Assembly: GCF_022829725.1 (NCBI RefSeq)
Contig: NZ_JAKSYG010000256.1
Location: forward strand, 1 to 64,000
Source of the DNA: Methylobacterium sp. E-005
GTDB lineage: Bacteria > Pseudomonadota > Alphaproteobacteria > Rhizobiales > Beijerinckiaceae
Direction: 5' to 3'
DNA: 64,000 bases
Position numbers and translations under genes: made by a program. The notes below the pieces were generated by a model. That model ran no database searches and was not told the DNA's origin. It worked only from the letters and a program-made list of their open reading frames with translations. Positions 52,989 through 61,970 of the stretch are shown here, one piece after another. The stretch's first letter is position 1. The number at the start of each line of letters is the position of its first letter.

Positions 52989-55181
52989 ATGAGCGACGTG
53001 GTACCGGCCGAACTTCCCGTCACGGGCTACCTGTCCCGCTTCTCCGGGCGGCCCGGCGACACACTCTCGGTCCACGTCAGCCTGCGTGACGGTGGTTCAT
53101 ACCGAGCGCGGCTGGAGCGGGTCGTCTCGGGTGACCCGAATCCGGAGGGCCCAGGCCTTCGCATTGAGGATCTGTCCGCTCTTTTCGACCGGACGGTATC
53201 CGGACGCCGTCAGCCGATCCGGTCTGGATCCTACGGGTTCGTGTCGGCTGGACCAGACCGGGATGCGTCTGCCCCCTGTACCTGGACCGTCTTGGTCTGG
53301 GCGGCTCGGCCGGGGGACACACGCGCCGTCCTCACCGAGGAGGCCGGGGATCGTGCGGTCGTCATCTCGTTTGGTCTGGCGGGCGCGACCGCGTCATTGC
53401 GGTGGCCGGGCGGCAGCGCCGATCTCGCCACGGACGTTCCGATCCAGCGGAGGCGCTGGTACCGGATCTGGCTCGCAGCCGACCCGCGGAGTGGCGTGCT
53501 TACCCTCGGGCAGCGGGCGCTTGACGGCGATGAACCAGCCGTTCGGCGCGGTGAGACCACCGGGCTCGCGCTCCCCACCGGGGGACCCGTGCTGTTCGCG
53601 GCCGAGCGTGCGGCGGAGCCGACGCGGCACTTCACCGGCAAGATCGAGGCGCCGGCGATCCTGGGCGGGTCAGCGACCGAATGGCCCGATCCGGCCCGCA
53701 TCCCCGAGGAACTCGCCCCGCTCGCGCTGTGGGACTTCGCGCGGGACATCGGCGGCATCGAACTCATCGACACCGGCCCGCAGAAGTGCCACGGCCGCGC
53801 CGTGAATCTGCCTACCCGCGGCGTGGTCGGAGCGTTCTGGAGTGGACGCGAGACCTGCTTCCGCCACGCGCCTGACGACTACGCCGCCATCCATTTCCAC
53901 GACGACGACCTCGATGATTGCCGCTGGGAGCCCGATTTCGCCCTGCCGATCCCGGACCTGCCGAGCGGCGCCTACGCGCTGCGGCTGACCTGTGCCGGCG
54001 GGGAGGACCGCCTGCCGTTCTATGTCCTGCCGCGCCGCGACGGCCCCCGGGCGCCGATCGCGTTTCTGGCCTCCACCTTCACCTACCAGGCCTATGCCAA
54101 CCACGCGCGCGGTAATTTTGACGACAGCCTCCGGGCGCGTGCTGCAGCCTGGGGAGCCTCGCCCTACAACCCGGATGATTTCCCGGTCTACGGCCGCTCG
54201 ACCTACAACCGTCACGCCGACGGCAGCGGCATCGCATTCTCGTCCCGCCTGCGGCCGATCCTAACAATGCGGCCGGGCTATCTGACCTTCGATGACCCGA
54301 AGGGCTCCGGCCTGCGGCACTACCCCGCCGACACGCACCTCCTCGCGTGGCTCACCGCCAAGTGCTTTTCGTTCGACATCGTCACAGACGAGGATCTCGA
54401 CGAGGAGGGCCTCGACCTGATCCGGCCCTACCGGACAATCCTGACAGGCTCGCACCCGGAATACCACACGCCGGGCACGCTCGACGCGTTGACAGCCTAT
54501 ACCGCGGGCGGCGGCCGCCTCGTGTACCTCGGGGGCAACGGGTTCTACTGGCGCATCGCCCGCCATCATGACATGCCGGGCGTGATCGAAATCCGGCGCG
54601 CCGAAGGCGGGATCCGGGCCTGGGAAGCCGAGCCCGGCGAGTACCATAATGCCTTCGACGGCGCGCTGGGTGGCCTGTGGCGGCGTAACCGTCGGCCGCC
54701 GCAGGCGCTGGTCGGCGTCGGCTTTTCAGGTCAGGGACTGTTCGAGGGCACCCACTACCGGCGGCTGCCGGCCTCATACGCGCCCACGTACGCGTGGGTG
54801 TTCGAGGGGGTCGAGGGGGAGACGATCGGCGGGTACGGCCTGTCCGGCGGCGGGGCAGCGGGGTTCGAGCTCGACCGGGCCGATCGGGACCTCGGGACGC
54901 CGGAGGACGCGGTGATTCTCGCGGTGTCAGAGGACCCGCCGAGCTCGTTCGTGACCGTGCCGGAGGAGATGCTCACGCACGTCTTGACCATTTCGGGCGA
55001 AGAGCCCGAGGAGCTCAAGCGGGGCGAGGTCGTCTACTTCGAGAATCCATCCGGGGGGGCGGTGCTATCGGTGGGCTCGATCACGTTCTGCGGCAGCCTC
55101 TGGCAAGCGGGTGCGTTCCAGGGACAGATCTCTCGGCTGCTGGAGAATGTGGTCCGGCGATTCTCGCGCGACGAACCCTGA
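52989..55181 (+). CDS. N,N-dimethylformamidase large-subunit homologue
   Basis: 730 aa. It resembles DMFase large (beta) subunits: an N-terminal beta-sandwich with LamG-like segment (about 90-230), then PIAFLASTFTYQAYANHARG, DFPVYGRSTYNRHADGSGI, LRPILTMRPGYLTFDD, a Rossmann-like region (LIRPYRTILTGSHPEYHTPG, GGGRLVYLGGNGFYWRI) and GGYGLSGGGAAGFELDRAD. The known enzyme uses a mononuclear iron held by Tyr and Glu; Tyr- and Glu-rich motifs are retained here but I cannot assign ligands. ATG at 52989 after GGAGGG. The small DMFase subunit is absent nearby. Likely hydrolyses an amide C-N bond; substrate open. Confidence 0.8.
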   Translation: MSDVVPAELPVTGYLSRFSGRPGDTLSVHVSLRDGGSYRARLERVVSGDPNPEGPGLRIEDLSALFDRTVSGRRQPIRSGSYGFVSAGPDRDASAPCTWTVLVWAARPGDTRAVLTEEAGDRAVVISFGLAGATASLRWPGGSADLATDVPIQRRRWYRIWLAADPRSGVLTLGQRALDGDEPAVRRGETTGLALPTGGPVLFAAERAAEPTRHFTGKIEAPAILGGSATEWPDPARIPEELAPLALWDFARDIGGIELIDTGPQKCHGRAVNLPTRGVVGAFWSGRETCFRHAPDDYAAIHFHDDDLDDCRWEPDFALPIPDLPSGAYALRLTCAGGEDRLPFYVLPRRDGPRAPIAFLASTFTYQAYANHARGNFDDSLRARAAAWGASPYNPDDFPVYGRSTYNRHADGSGIAFSSRLRPILTMRPGYLTFDDPKGSGLRHYPADTHLLAWLTAKCFSFDIVTDEDLDEEGLDLIRPYRTILTGSHPEYHTPGTLDALTAYTAGGGRLVYLGGNGFYWRIARHHDMPGVIEIRRAEGGIRAWEAEPGEYHNAFDGALGGLWRRNRRPPQALVGVGFSGQGLFEGTHYRRLPASYAPTYAWVFEGVEGETIGGYGLSGGGAAGFELDRADRDLGTPEDAVILAVSEDPPSSFVTVPEEMLTHVLTISGEEPEELKRGEVVYFENPSGGAVLSVGSITFCGSLWQAGAFQGQISRLLENVVRRFSRDEP

Positions 55182-55193
55182 AAGCGCAGCGCC

Positions 55194-56492
55194 TCAAGCC
55201 GCGCCTTGTGCCGCGTCCAGGCCCAGAGCGGCGGTGCGGTAGGCCGTGAGCGTGTCGGCGACATCCCGCTCGCCGTGGGCGAGCGAGACGTAGGTCTTAC
55301 CCTCGCCCTTCAGGATCCCACCCGTCCGCAGCAGGCCGTTGAACAGTCTGGCGCGCGCGGCGTCGGCCCCTGCCATGCCTCGGTGATCCGTCACGGGCGA
55401 TGTCGTGAACAGTGCGTCGAACATCGGCGGCTCGCCCACCATCGTGATGGCGTGGCCTGCGTCGCGCAGAGCCGCCTCGACGCCCGCCCAGATGGCGCGC
55501 CCTGTCTCGAACAGGCGTTCGTACGCGCCCGGTTGTTTCAGAACGTCGAGAGCGGCCAGCCCAGCCGCGGCGGCGATGGGGTTTCCGCTGAGCGTACCGA
55601 TCTGCGGCGTAAAGCTCTCCGGCCCAACCTGCTCACGATCAAAGTGCGCCATGATCTCGGCCCGGCCGGCGACCGCTGCCAGCGGGTAGCCGCCACCGAT
55701 CACCTTGCCCAGCGTGCACAGGTCGGGCGTGACGCCGTAGTAGGTTTGGGCCCCACCGTAGGCGAGACGGAAGCCGGTCACGACCTCGTCGAAGATCAGC
55801 ACGATGCCGTACTCGGTGGTCAAGTCGCGCAGGCCTTGCAGGAAGCCCGGCGTGGGCGGGATCAGACGCTGCATCGGCTCGACGATCACGCCGGCGATCG
55901 CAGCGTGGTGGGTGTGGATCATGTCGCGCGCCGCGGCGAGATCGTTGAACGGGCACACCAGCATCTCGTCGAGCAGGCCGGGCGGAATGCCGGCCGTGTC
56001 GGCGACGGCGCGCCCCGTGTTGGTCTCCCGCGCGGACCACAGGCTCATTAGGGCCCAATCGCTCATCCCGTGATAGCCGCCCTCGAACTTGAGGATCTTC
56101 GGCCGGCGGCGATGGGCGCGGGCGAGCCGCATGGCGTAGGCGTCGGCCTCCGTGCCGGTGGATACGAAGCGGACTTGCTCGGCGCAGGGCACCGCGGCGA
56201 CGATCTCGGCCGCGAGCCGGATGCCGGGTTCGTTGTTGACGAAGAAGGTCGAGCCGCGTTCGACTTGCTCCAAAACGGCGGCGTTCACGGCCGGGTGGGC
56301 GTGCCCGACGAGCATCGGCCCTGAGCCGAGCAGATAATCGATGTACTCGTTGCCGCTGACGTCCCGCACGCGGCCGCCCCGGCCGGAGCGGATGACGATA
56401 TCGCCGGCCATGTTGCCGAAGTTGCCCCCCGGCAGCACGCGGCGCGCGATCTGAGCGAGCGACTGCTCCTCAGCGGTGGTCGGCGTAATCAC
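55194..56492 (-). CDS. Class III (GSA-AM-like) PLP-dependent aminotransferase
   Basis: 432 aa. GSGPMLVGHAHPAV, STGTEADAYAMRLARAHRRR (PLP phosphate loop), FEGGYHG, IVLIFDEVVTGFR (PLP Asp) and LGKVIGGGYPLAA with the Schiff-base Lys. The layout is glutamate-1-semialdehyde aminomutase/aspartate aminotransferase-family III. With the amidase gene and an amino-acid importer on either side it probably handles an amine released by or related to the amidase substrate, not heme precursor synthesis. Convergent with the amidase gene, 12 bp apart. Confidence 0.87.
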   Translation of the reverse strand: MITPTTAEEQSLAQIARRVLPGGNFGNMAGDIVIRSGRGGRVRDVSGNEYIDYLLGSGPMLVGHAHPAVNAAVLEQVERGSTFFVNNEPGIRLAAEIVAAVPCAEQVRFVSTGTEADAYAMRLARAHRRRPKILKFEGGYHGMSDWALMSLWSARETNTGRAVADTAGIPPGLLDEMLVCPFNDLAAARDMIHTHHAAIAGVIVEPMQRLIPPTPGFLQGLRDLTTEYGIVLIFDEVVTGFRLAYGGAQTYYGVTPDLCTLGKVIGGGYPLAAVAGRAEIMAHFDREQVGPESFTPQIGTLSGNPIAAAAGLAALDVLKQPGAYERLFETGRAIWAGVEAALRDAGHAITMVGEPPMFDALFTTSPVTDHRGMAGADAARARLFNGLLRTGGILKGEGKTYVSLAHGERDVADTLTAYRTAALGLDAAQGAA

Positions 56493-56511
56493 CTGCGATC
56501 TCCGGGGCTAT

Positions 56512-56527
56512 CGGGTTCGCGAACCCG
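56512..56527. promoter_or_regulatory. Perfect 16-bp palindrome before aminotransferase
   Basis: CGGGTTCGCGAACCCG, centred about 27 bp upstream of the aminotransferase ATG. Candidate operator; the sequence extends by G-C pairs only on one side. Confidence 0.5.
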
Positions 56528-56808
56528 GGCACGGTCGTATCAAGCGGCTGGTATCGTGCGACCACGCGCATGGTTCGTGCCATCAACCGCCGTCAGCCCG
56601 CTGTCCAAAACCGGACGCTTGCCTGGGCGCATAGGCACGCCGTTCAGACAGCTTGGGGCGCGAACCGGACGCAGACGTGTCTGCTGTTATGAACCGCGCT
56701 CTCGCTGGCGCCTGCTACGGCAGAGGCAAGTCTGCGCGGCGGCCATCGCACAACCGTCAGAGCTACGTCTGCGAGCATCCCACACGCGCGTCTCAACGCC
56801 GTGTCTTC
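56528..56808. other. Intergenic, nothing recognised
   Basis: About 280 bp between the aminotransferase promoter and the stop of the fused transporter gene. No gene or terminator with T-run is visible. Confidence 0.25.
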
Positions 56809-59277
56809 TCACGCCGCACCGAGATAGGCCGCTTCAAGCCCCTTATCCGCCGACAGCTCCGCGGCGGTTCCGCGCGCGGCGACCCGGCCCTGCTCCAGCA
56901 CGTAACCGCGGTCGGCGACCGTGAGGGCGAGCGCCGCCATCTGGTCGACGATCAGGATGGTGATGCCCTCGTCGCGAAGCTCGGCCACGGTGGCGTAGAG
57001 GGCGTTGATCATCGCCGGGGCGAGGCCGAGCGACGGCTCGTCGAGGAGCAGGATGCGCGGGTGCGCCATCAACCCGCGGGCGATGGCCAGCATCTGCTGC
57101 TCGCCGCCGGAGAGCAGGCCCGCCCGGCTCGCCGCTCGTTCGCGCAACCCCGGGAACCGGTCGAGCAGGCGCTCGACCTCGGCAGGGTCGATCGGCGTCC
57201 CGCGCCCGAAGGCGCCAAGACGGATATTCTCGACGACGGTGAGCTCCGGGAAGACCTGCCGGCCCTCCGGCACCAGGACGAGGCCGCCGCGGGCGATCCG
57301 GTGCGCCGGCAGTGCCTCCACGCGCTGGTCGTCGAACACGATCGCGCCCGCGACCGGGCGCAGCAGCCCCGCCAGCGCCCGCATCGCCGTGGACTTGCCG
57401 GCGCCGTTCGCGCCTAGCAGGGCGACGGTCTCGCCCGGCCGCACGTCGAGATGGACGCCGTCGAGGACGGGCGCGGCGCCGTAGCCTGCGGTCAGGTCGA
57501 GGACGGAGAGGACAGCGTCCGCCGGCCCCTGCCACGGCGCGCTCCGCGGCCGGGCCGGGGTGTCGGCGCCGCCGAGGTAGGCGTGCAGCACCGCCGGGTC
57601 GCGCCGGATCTCGGCGGGCGTGCCGCGCGCGATTGGGCGGCCGGCATCCATGACAAGGATGTGGTCGGAGATGCCCATCACCAGCGGCATGTCGTGCTCG
57701 ACCAGCACCACCGCGACGCCGCTGTCGGCGATCCGGCGGATCAGCCGGGCCAGCCCGTCGGTGTCGGCGCGCGACAGGCCGGCGGCGGGCTCGTCGAGGA
57801 GCAGCACCGCGGGGTTGCCGGCGAGCGCCCGGGCGATCTCGACGAGGCGTCGGTCGACATGGGGCAGCTCGGCGGCCGGCCGATCGAGGGCGCCGCGGTA
57901 GCCGACGAAGGCGAGGAGCCCGTCCGCCGTCTTCCGGTCCCGCGCCCGCGCGCGGCGCCAGAGCTGGCCCGGCGCGAGGCCGAGGGCGACGTTGTCGACC
58001 ACCGGCAGCGAGCCGAACAGACGCGTGGTCTGGTAGGTGCGCGCGATGCCGGCCCGGGCGACAAGGTGGGCCGGCCGGCCGGCGAGGTCGCGGTCGCCCA
58101 GCCGGATCGCCCCAGCGCTCGGGCGGTAAAAGCCCGAGATTAAATTGAGCACGGTGGTCTTGCCGGCCCCGTTCGGGCCGATCACGCTGGTGACCGCCGC
58201 CGGCCGGGCCGTGAGGTCGACACCATCCGCCGCCGTGATGCCGCCGAAGCGGATGCCGACGCCGTCGAGGATGAGGGCCTCGCGCGCGGCCGTGCCAGGC
58301 AGCAGCGGCTCACCGGCCTCCGCGGCGGCCGGTGCCTCGCGGCCCCGCGGCAGCAGCCGGGCGAGGCTGCCGACCAGTCCCGAGGGCACCAGCCACATCA
58401 CCGCCAGCGCCGCGATCCCGAAGAACAGCAGGCGGTACTCGGCGAGGCCGGACAGCGCCTCCGGCAGCAGCACGGTGACAAGGGCTCCGAAGAGCGGGCC
58501 GAGCACCGTGCCTGCGCCGCCGACGATCACCGAAAGGACGAACAGGATCGACTGCGAGAACGGGAACGAGCTCGGCGCGATGAACAGCATCAGCGGCGGC
58601 AGGATGGCCCCCGCGAGGCCGGTGAGGGCGGCGGAGATCGCGAAGGCGAGGGTCTTCACCCGGACCGGGTCGAAGCCCAAAGCCGCGGCTGCGACGTCGG
58701 CGTCGCGCACGGCGCGCATCGCCTGGCCGAGGCGGCTGCGGGCGAGAAGGTCGAACCCGGCTAGACTCGCCCCAGCGGCGAGCACCGCCAGCACCGCGAG
58801 GCCGGCCGGCGCGAGCGGCTCACCGAGAAGCGTCGGCGCGTCGGTGACGACGAGGCCGTTCTGACCGCCGGTCACCTCGCCGCCCTCGATCAGCCCGTGC
58901 TCAACGATGAAGCCGAAGGCGATCGTCAGCATGGCGAGGTAGGGGCCCTTCACCCGCATCGCCGGCACCGCCACGAGGCCGCCGACGAGGGCTGCGATCA
59001 GCGTCGCCGCCGCCAGCGCCAGCCAGAAGCTGACGCCGTGGAGCGTCAGGATCGCGCTCGTGTAGGCGCCGATCGCGTAGAAGCCGGCTTGGCCGAAGGA
59101 GATCAGCCCGGTCAGGCCGAGGAGCACGTTGAGGCCGACGCCGGCCACCGTGGTCAAAGCCACGAGGGCGATCACGAAGTGGCTGTAGCCGGCGGTCAGC
59201 GCGACGAGGCCGAGCGCGGCGGCGGTGAGACCGGCGATGCCGAGCCGCATCACCGGGGCCGAGCGCAGGTACGGCAT
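56809..59277 (-). CDS. Fused branched-chain-type ABC importer: LivM permease, LivG ATPase and LivF ATPase
   Basis: 822 aa, three proteins in one chain. Residues 1-320: LivM permease with about 9 membrane segments (NVLLGLTGLISFGQAGFYAI; QAMRAVRDADVAAAALGFDP is the cytoplasmic coupling loop). About 335-580: LivG ATPase with Walker A GPNGAGKTT (about 366) and Walker B VLLLDEPAAGLS; its signature is degenerate (AELPHVDRRLVEIARAL, no LSGGQ). About 590-822: LivF ATPase with Walker A GANGAGKST (about 620), canonical LLSGGEQQ and ILLLDEPSLGLAP. The partner LivH is 4 bp away. Permease-ATPase fusions exist in this family; the triple fusion is less usual. Confidence 0.9.
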   Translation of the reverse strand: MPYLRSAPVMRLGIAGLTAAALGLVALTAGYSHFVIALVALTTVAGVGLNVLLGLTGLISFGQAGFYAIGAYTSAILTLHGVSFWLALAAATLIAALVGGLVAVPAMRVKGPYLAMLTIAFGFIVEHGLIEGGEVTGGQNGLVVTDAPTLLGEPLAPAGLAVLAVLAAGASLAGFDLLARSRLGQAMRAVRDADVAAAALGFDPVRVKTLAFAISAALTGLAGAILPPLMLFIAPSSFPFSQSILFVLSVIVGGAGTVLGPLFGALVTVLLPEALSGLAEYRLLFFGIAALAVMWLVPSGLVGSLARLLPRGREAPAAAEAGEPLLPGTAAREALILDGVGIRFGGITAADGVDLTARPAAVTSVIGPNGAGKTTVLNLISGFYRPSAGAIRLGDRDLAGRPAHLVARAGIARTYQTTRLFGSLPVVDNVALGLAPGQLWRRARARDRKTADGLLAFVGYRGALDRPAAELPHVDRRLVEIARALAGNPAVLLLDEPAAGLSRADTDGLARLIRRIADSGVAVVLVEHDMPLVMGISDHILVMDAGRPIARGTPAEIRRDPAVLHAYLGGADTPARPRSAPWQGPADAVLSVLDLTAGYGAAPVLDGVHLDVRPGETVALLGANGAGKSTAMRALAGLLRPVAGAIVFDDQRVEALPAHRIARGGLVLVPEGRQVFPELTVVENIRLGAFGRGTPIDPAEVERLLDRFPGLRERAASRAGLLSGGEQQMLAIARGLMAHPRILLLDEPSLGLAPAMINALYATVAELRDEGITILIVDQMAALALTVADRGYVLEQGRVAARGTAAELSADKGLEAAYLGAA

Positions 59278-59281
59278 TGCA

Positions 59282-60157
59282 TCAGACCTTGTTGACCGCG
59301 GCGCGGCCGAGCAGGCCGTCGGGGCGCAGGGTGAGGGCCAGGATAATCACCGAGAACACCACGAGCTGCGTGTAGGTCGAGCCCAGGGTCGCGGTGACGC
59401 CGGCCTCGACGAGGCCGTAGAGCAGCCCCGCTAGGATCACCCCGGTGGCGGAGCCGATGCCGCCGAGGATCGCCACCGCGAAGGCCTTGATGCCGAACAG
59501 CGTGCCGAGCTCGGCCGAGACCGAGAACAGCGGCGCGATCAGCAGGCCCGCGATGCCGGCCAGCACCGCCGAGAGCGCGAAGGCGCAGGCCACGGTGCGG
59601 CGCACGTCGATCCCCATCAGGCGGGCGGCGTCGGCGTTCTGCGCCACGGCGAGCAGGACGCGGCCGAGATCGGTCCGGCGGAACACCGTGCGGATCGCGA
59701 AGGCGAGCGCGATCCCGACCACCGGGATCACGAGCTGCAGCGGGTAGATGCCGGTCCCCAGGATCTCCACCGGCTTCGTGGCCAGCGGCGAGGGCAGGCT
59801 GCGCGGCTCCTTGCCGAAGGTGAACAGCATGGTGTTGTCGAGGACGATGCCGCCCGCCACCGTCGCCAGGAGCCACGCATCCGAGCCGCGGGCCACGAAC
59901 GGGCGGACCAGCGCCCGCTCGACCACAAGGCCGAACAGGGCGCAGCCGGCGAGCGCCAGGACGATCGCGGCCGGCATCGGCCAGCCGAGGGTGACGCCGA
60001 GCGCGTAGGCGAGGACCGCGCCCAGGGTGACGACGCTCCCCTGCGCGAAATTCACGGTCCCCGACACCGCGTAGGTCACGTGGAAGCCCAGGGCCACGAG
60101 CCCGTACATGCTGCCGAGGCCGAGGCCGAGGCCGCTGACGAGGATGGAGGTCAGCAT
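59282..60157 (-). CDS. livH: Branched-chain-type ABC transporter permease (LivH)
   Basis: 291 aa, about 8 membrane segments. MYGLVALGFHVTYAVSGTVN, FAQGSVVTLGA and LLAVAQNADAARLMGIDVRR (coupling loop) are LivH hallmarks, as is SAVLAGIAGLLIAPLF. It pairs with the LivM domain of the fused protein. It lies 8 bp after the binding-protein gene and 4 bp before the fusion gene: one operon of three genes instead of the usual five. Confidence 0.92.
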   Translation of the reverse strand: MLTSILVSGLGLGLGSMYGLVALGFHVTYAVSGTVNFAQGSVVTLGAVLAYALGVTLGWPMPAAIVLALAGCALFGLVVERALVRPFVARGSDAWLLATVAGGIVLDNTMLFTFGKEPRSLPSPLATKPVEILGTGIYPLQLVIPVVGIALAFAIRTVFRRTDLGRVLLAVAQNADAARLMGIDVRRTVACAFALSAVLAGIAGLLIAPLFSVSAELGTLFGIKAFAVAILGGIGSATGVILAGLLYGLVEAGVTATLGSTYTQLVVFSVIILALTLRPDGLLGRAAVNKV

Positions 60158-60165
60158 CGCCGGGC

Positions 60166-61347
60166 TCAGTTGGTCACCGCGACGATCTCACCGTCCTTGA
60201 AGCGGGTGAACACGTAATCGTTCGGTCCCAGGGCGTCGTGCCGGCCGGGGGCGAAGGGCGTGTCGTAGGTTTTGATCAGGCCCGGATAGGTGCCGATCTT
60301 GTAGAAGCCGTCGCGCACCTTCGGGCCCTCCGTGGATCCGGCGGCCTGGATGGCGAGCGCCAGCAGGTGCGTCGCGTCGTAGGCGTTGGCGATGCCGACC
60401 GCGGGGGTAACGTCGGCCATCGACTTGATCGCCGGGTACTTGGCCTTGAGCGCGTCGAGCACCGCGCTCGCCTTGGGCGACGCGTTGCCCGCGAAGGTGA
60501 AGGTCTGGATGAAGTGGACCTTGCCGGCGCTCGGGCCGGCGAGCTCGCCGAAGCGCCCGCCCGCGGGCCCCCAGTGCGAGACGACCGGCACCGACCAACC
60601 CATACGGTCCAGCGACTTCACCACCTGGGCCGAGGGGCCGACATTGCCGACGAGGAACAGCGCGTCGGCGCCGGCCTCCTTCAGCCGGGACAGCTGGGGC
60701 ACCATGTCGACGTCGTTGGCCTCGTACTTCTCGATGCCCGCCGCCGGGAGGTTGGCCGCCTGCAGGGCGTCCTTGAGGCCCTTCTGGTTCGACTCGCCCC
60801 AGGCGTTGTTGACGAGGATCATCCCGGGCTTCTTCGCCCCGTAGGTCTTCACCGCGTAGGCGACCAGCGCCTCGTCGACGAGGGCGTCGACCGCCGAGAC
60901 CCGGAAGGCGTAGTTGTCGGCGGCGCCGTTGCGGGTGATGCCGGTGCCGGCCGCCCAGGGGCCGATGAACGGCACCTTCATCTGGTTGGCGATCGGCACG
61001 ATCGCCATCGACACCGGCGTGTCGAGGCCGCCGACCACCGCGACGACCCCGACCCGCTGGATCAACTCGCGGGTCGCCAGCACGCCCTTCGAGGGGTTGG
61101 CCTCGTCGTCCCGGGCCACGAGCTCCAGCGGGCGACCCAGGACGCCGCCCTTGGCGTTGATCTCGTCGATGGCGAGCCCGATCCCGCGGGAGATCGCCTC
61201 GCCGGATTTCGCGGACTGGCCGCTCAGGGCCGTCACCAAGCCGATCTTGACGGTGTCGGCCGCCTGCGCGGTCGATATCGCGAGGCCGAACAGGGCGCTC
61301 GTCGTCACCGCGAAGCGGCGCAGGGTCGGGGGCAGGAAGGAGGCCAT
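60166..61347 (-). CDS. livK: Branched-chain-type ABC substrate-binding protein (LivK-like)
   Basis: 393 aa with a Sec signal (LRRFAVTTSALFGLAISTAQ, cleavage near AQA-AD). Periplasmic-binding-protein type I fold: KIGLVTALSGQSAKSGEAIS, GIGLAIDEINAKGGVLGRPL, then VVGGLDTPVSMAIVPIANQM and PAVGIANAYDATHLLALAIQ. Ligands of this family include branched-chain amino acids, amides and urea; the neighbouring amidase and aminotransferase favour an amide or amine. First gene of the transporter operon. Confidence 0.92.
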   Translation of the reverse strand: MASFLPPTLRRFAVTTSALFGLAISTAQAADTVKIGLVTALSGQSAKSGEAISRGIGLAIDEINAKGGVLGRPLELVARDDEANPSKGVLATRELIQRVGVVAVVGGLDTPVSMAIVPIANQMKVPFIGPWAAGTGITRNGAADNYAFRVSAVDALVDEALVAYAVKTYGAKKPGMILVNNAWGESNQKGLKDALQAANLPAAGIEKYEANDVDMVPQLSRLKEAGADALFLVGNVGPSAQVVKSLDRMGWSVPVVSHWGPAGGRFGELAGPSAGKVHFIQTFTFAGNASPKASAVLDALKAKYPAIKSMADVTPAVGIANAYDATHLLALAIQAAGSTEGPKVRDGFYKIGTYPGLIKTYDTPFAPGRHDALGPNDYVFTRFKDGEIVAVTN

Positions 61348-61477
61348 GGCGTGTCTCCGAGGGCGGGGCGCAACCTGCCGAGCGCAACCTCCATGCCACT
61401 GGAATTTTTCGACTCGGCCGTTTCACGTACCGGTGGCTGTGTCCCCAGAGGCATCCTGTGCTCAATCCATAGCCAAA

Positions 61478-61500
61478 GTGCATACACTTCCTGCATGCAC
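61478..61500. promoter_or_regulatory. Candidate GntR operator in divergent promoter
   Basis: GTGCAT-N11-ATGCAC, perfect 6-bp arms, between livK and the divergent NTF2-like gene. The GntR gene lies 11 bp beyond the NTF2-like gene, so this is the natural place for it to act. Confidence 0.45.
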
Positions 61501-61543
61501 AGGCGCAGGTTTTGCGTCACTTTGAGCGGACAGGAGGCCCGCC

Positions 61544-61960
61544 ATGACCGACGTGATCCACGATGCGGCGACCGCCCGCGACGCCGCCAACGTCACCGCC
61601 TATCTGGAAGCCTCGATGGTCCCGGATCCCGAGACGGCCGCCCGCTACATGGCGCCGGGCACCCCGATCGTGTTCACCGGCGCCCGGGTGTTCCACCACC
61701 CGTCCGAGGTCACGGCCTTCAATGCCGGGCGCTACGCCTGGGTGAAGAAGCGGATGGAGCGGCTGGACGTGGTGCCGGGCGACGGCGTCACCACGGTCTA
61801 CAGCCTCGGCACCCTGTACGGCGCGTGGCCGGACGGCACCCCGTTCGAGGGCAACCGCTACGTCGACCGCTTCACCGTGCGCGACGGGCTGATCGTCGGC
61901 ATGGAGGTCTGGAACGACAGCGCCGAGCGCCTCCTGACCAAGCACGGTCTCGAGGCCTGA
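61544..61960 (+). CDS. NTF2-like (SnoaL-type) protein
   Basis: 138 aa, single cone-shaped NTF2/SnoaL domain: ANVTAYLEASMVPDPETAAR, then VFTGARVFHHPSEV, TTVYSLGTLYGAWPDGTPFE and NRYVDRFTVRDGLIVGMEVW. The fold serves as isomerase, dehydratase or binding protein. AGGAGG precedes the ATG at 61544. It is divergent from the liv operon and convergent with the GntR gene; substrate unknown but plausibly related to the transporter ligand. Confidence 0.78.
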   Translation: MTDVIHDAATARDAANVTAYLEASMVPDPETAARYMAPGTPIVFTGARVFHHPSEVTAFNAGRYAWVKKRMERLDVVPGDGVTTVYSLGTLYGAWPDGTPFEGNRYVDRFTVRDGLIVGMEVWNDSAERLLTKHGLEA

Positions 61961-61970
61961 CGCCGCGCGC

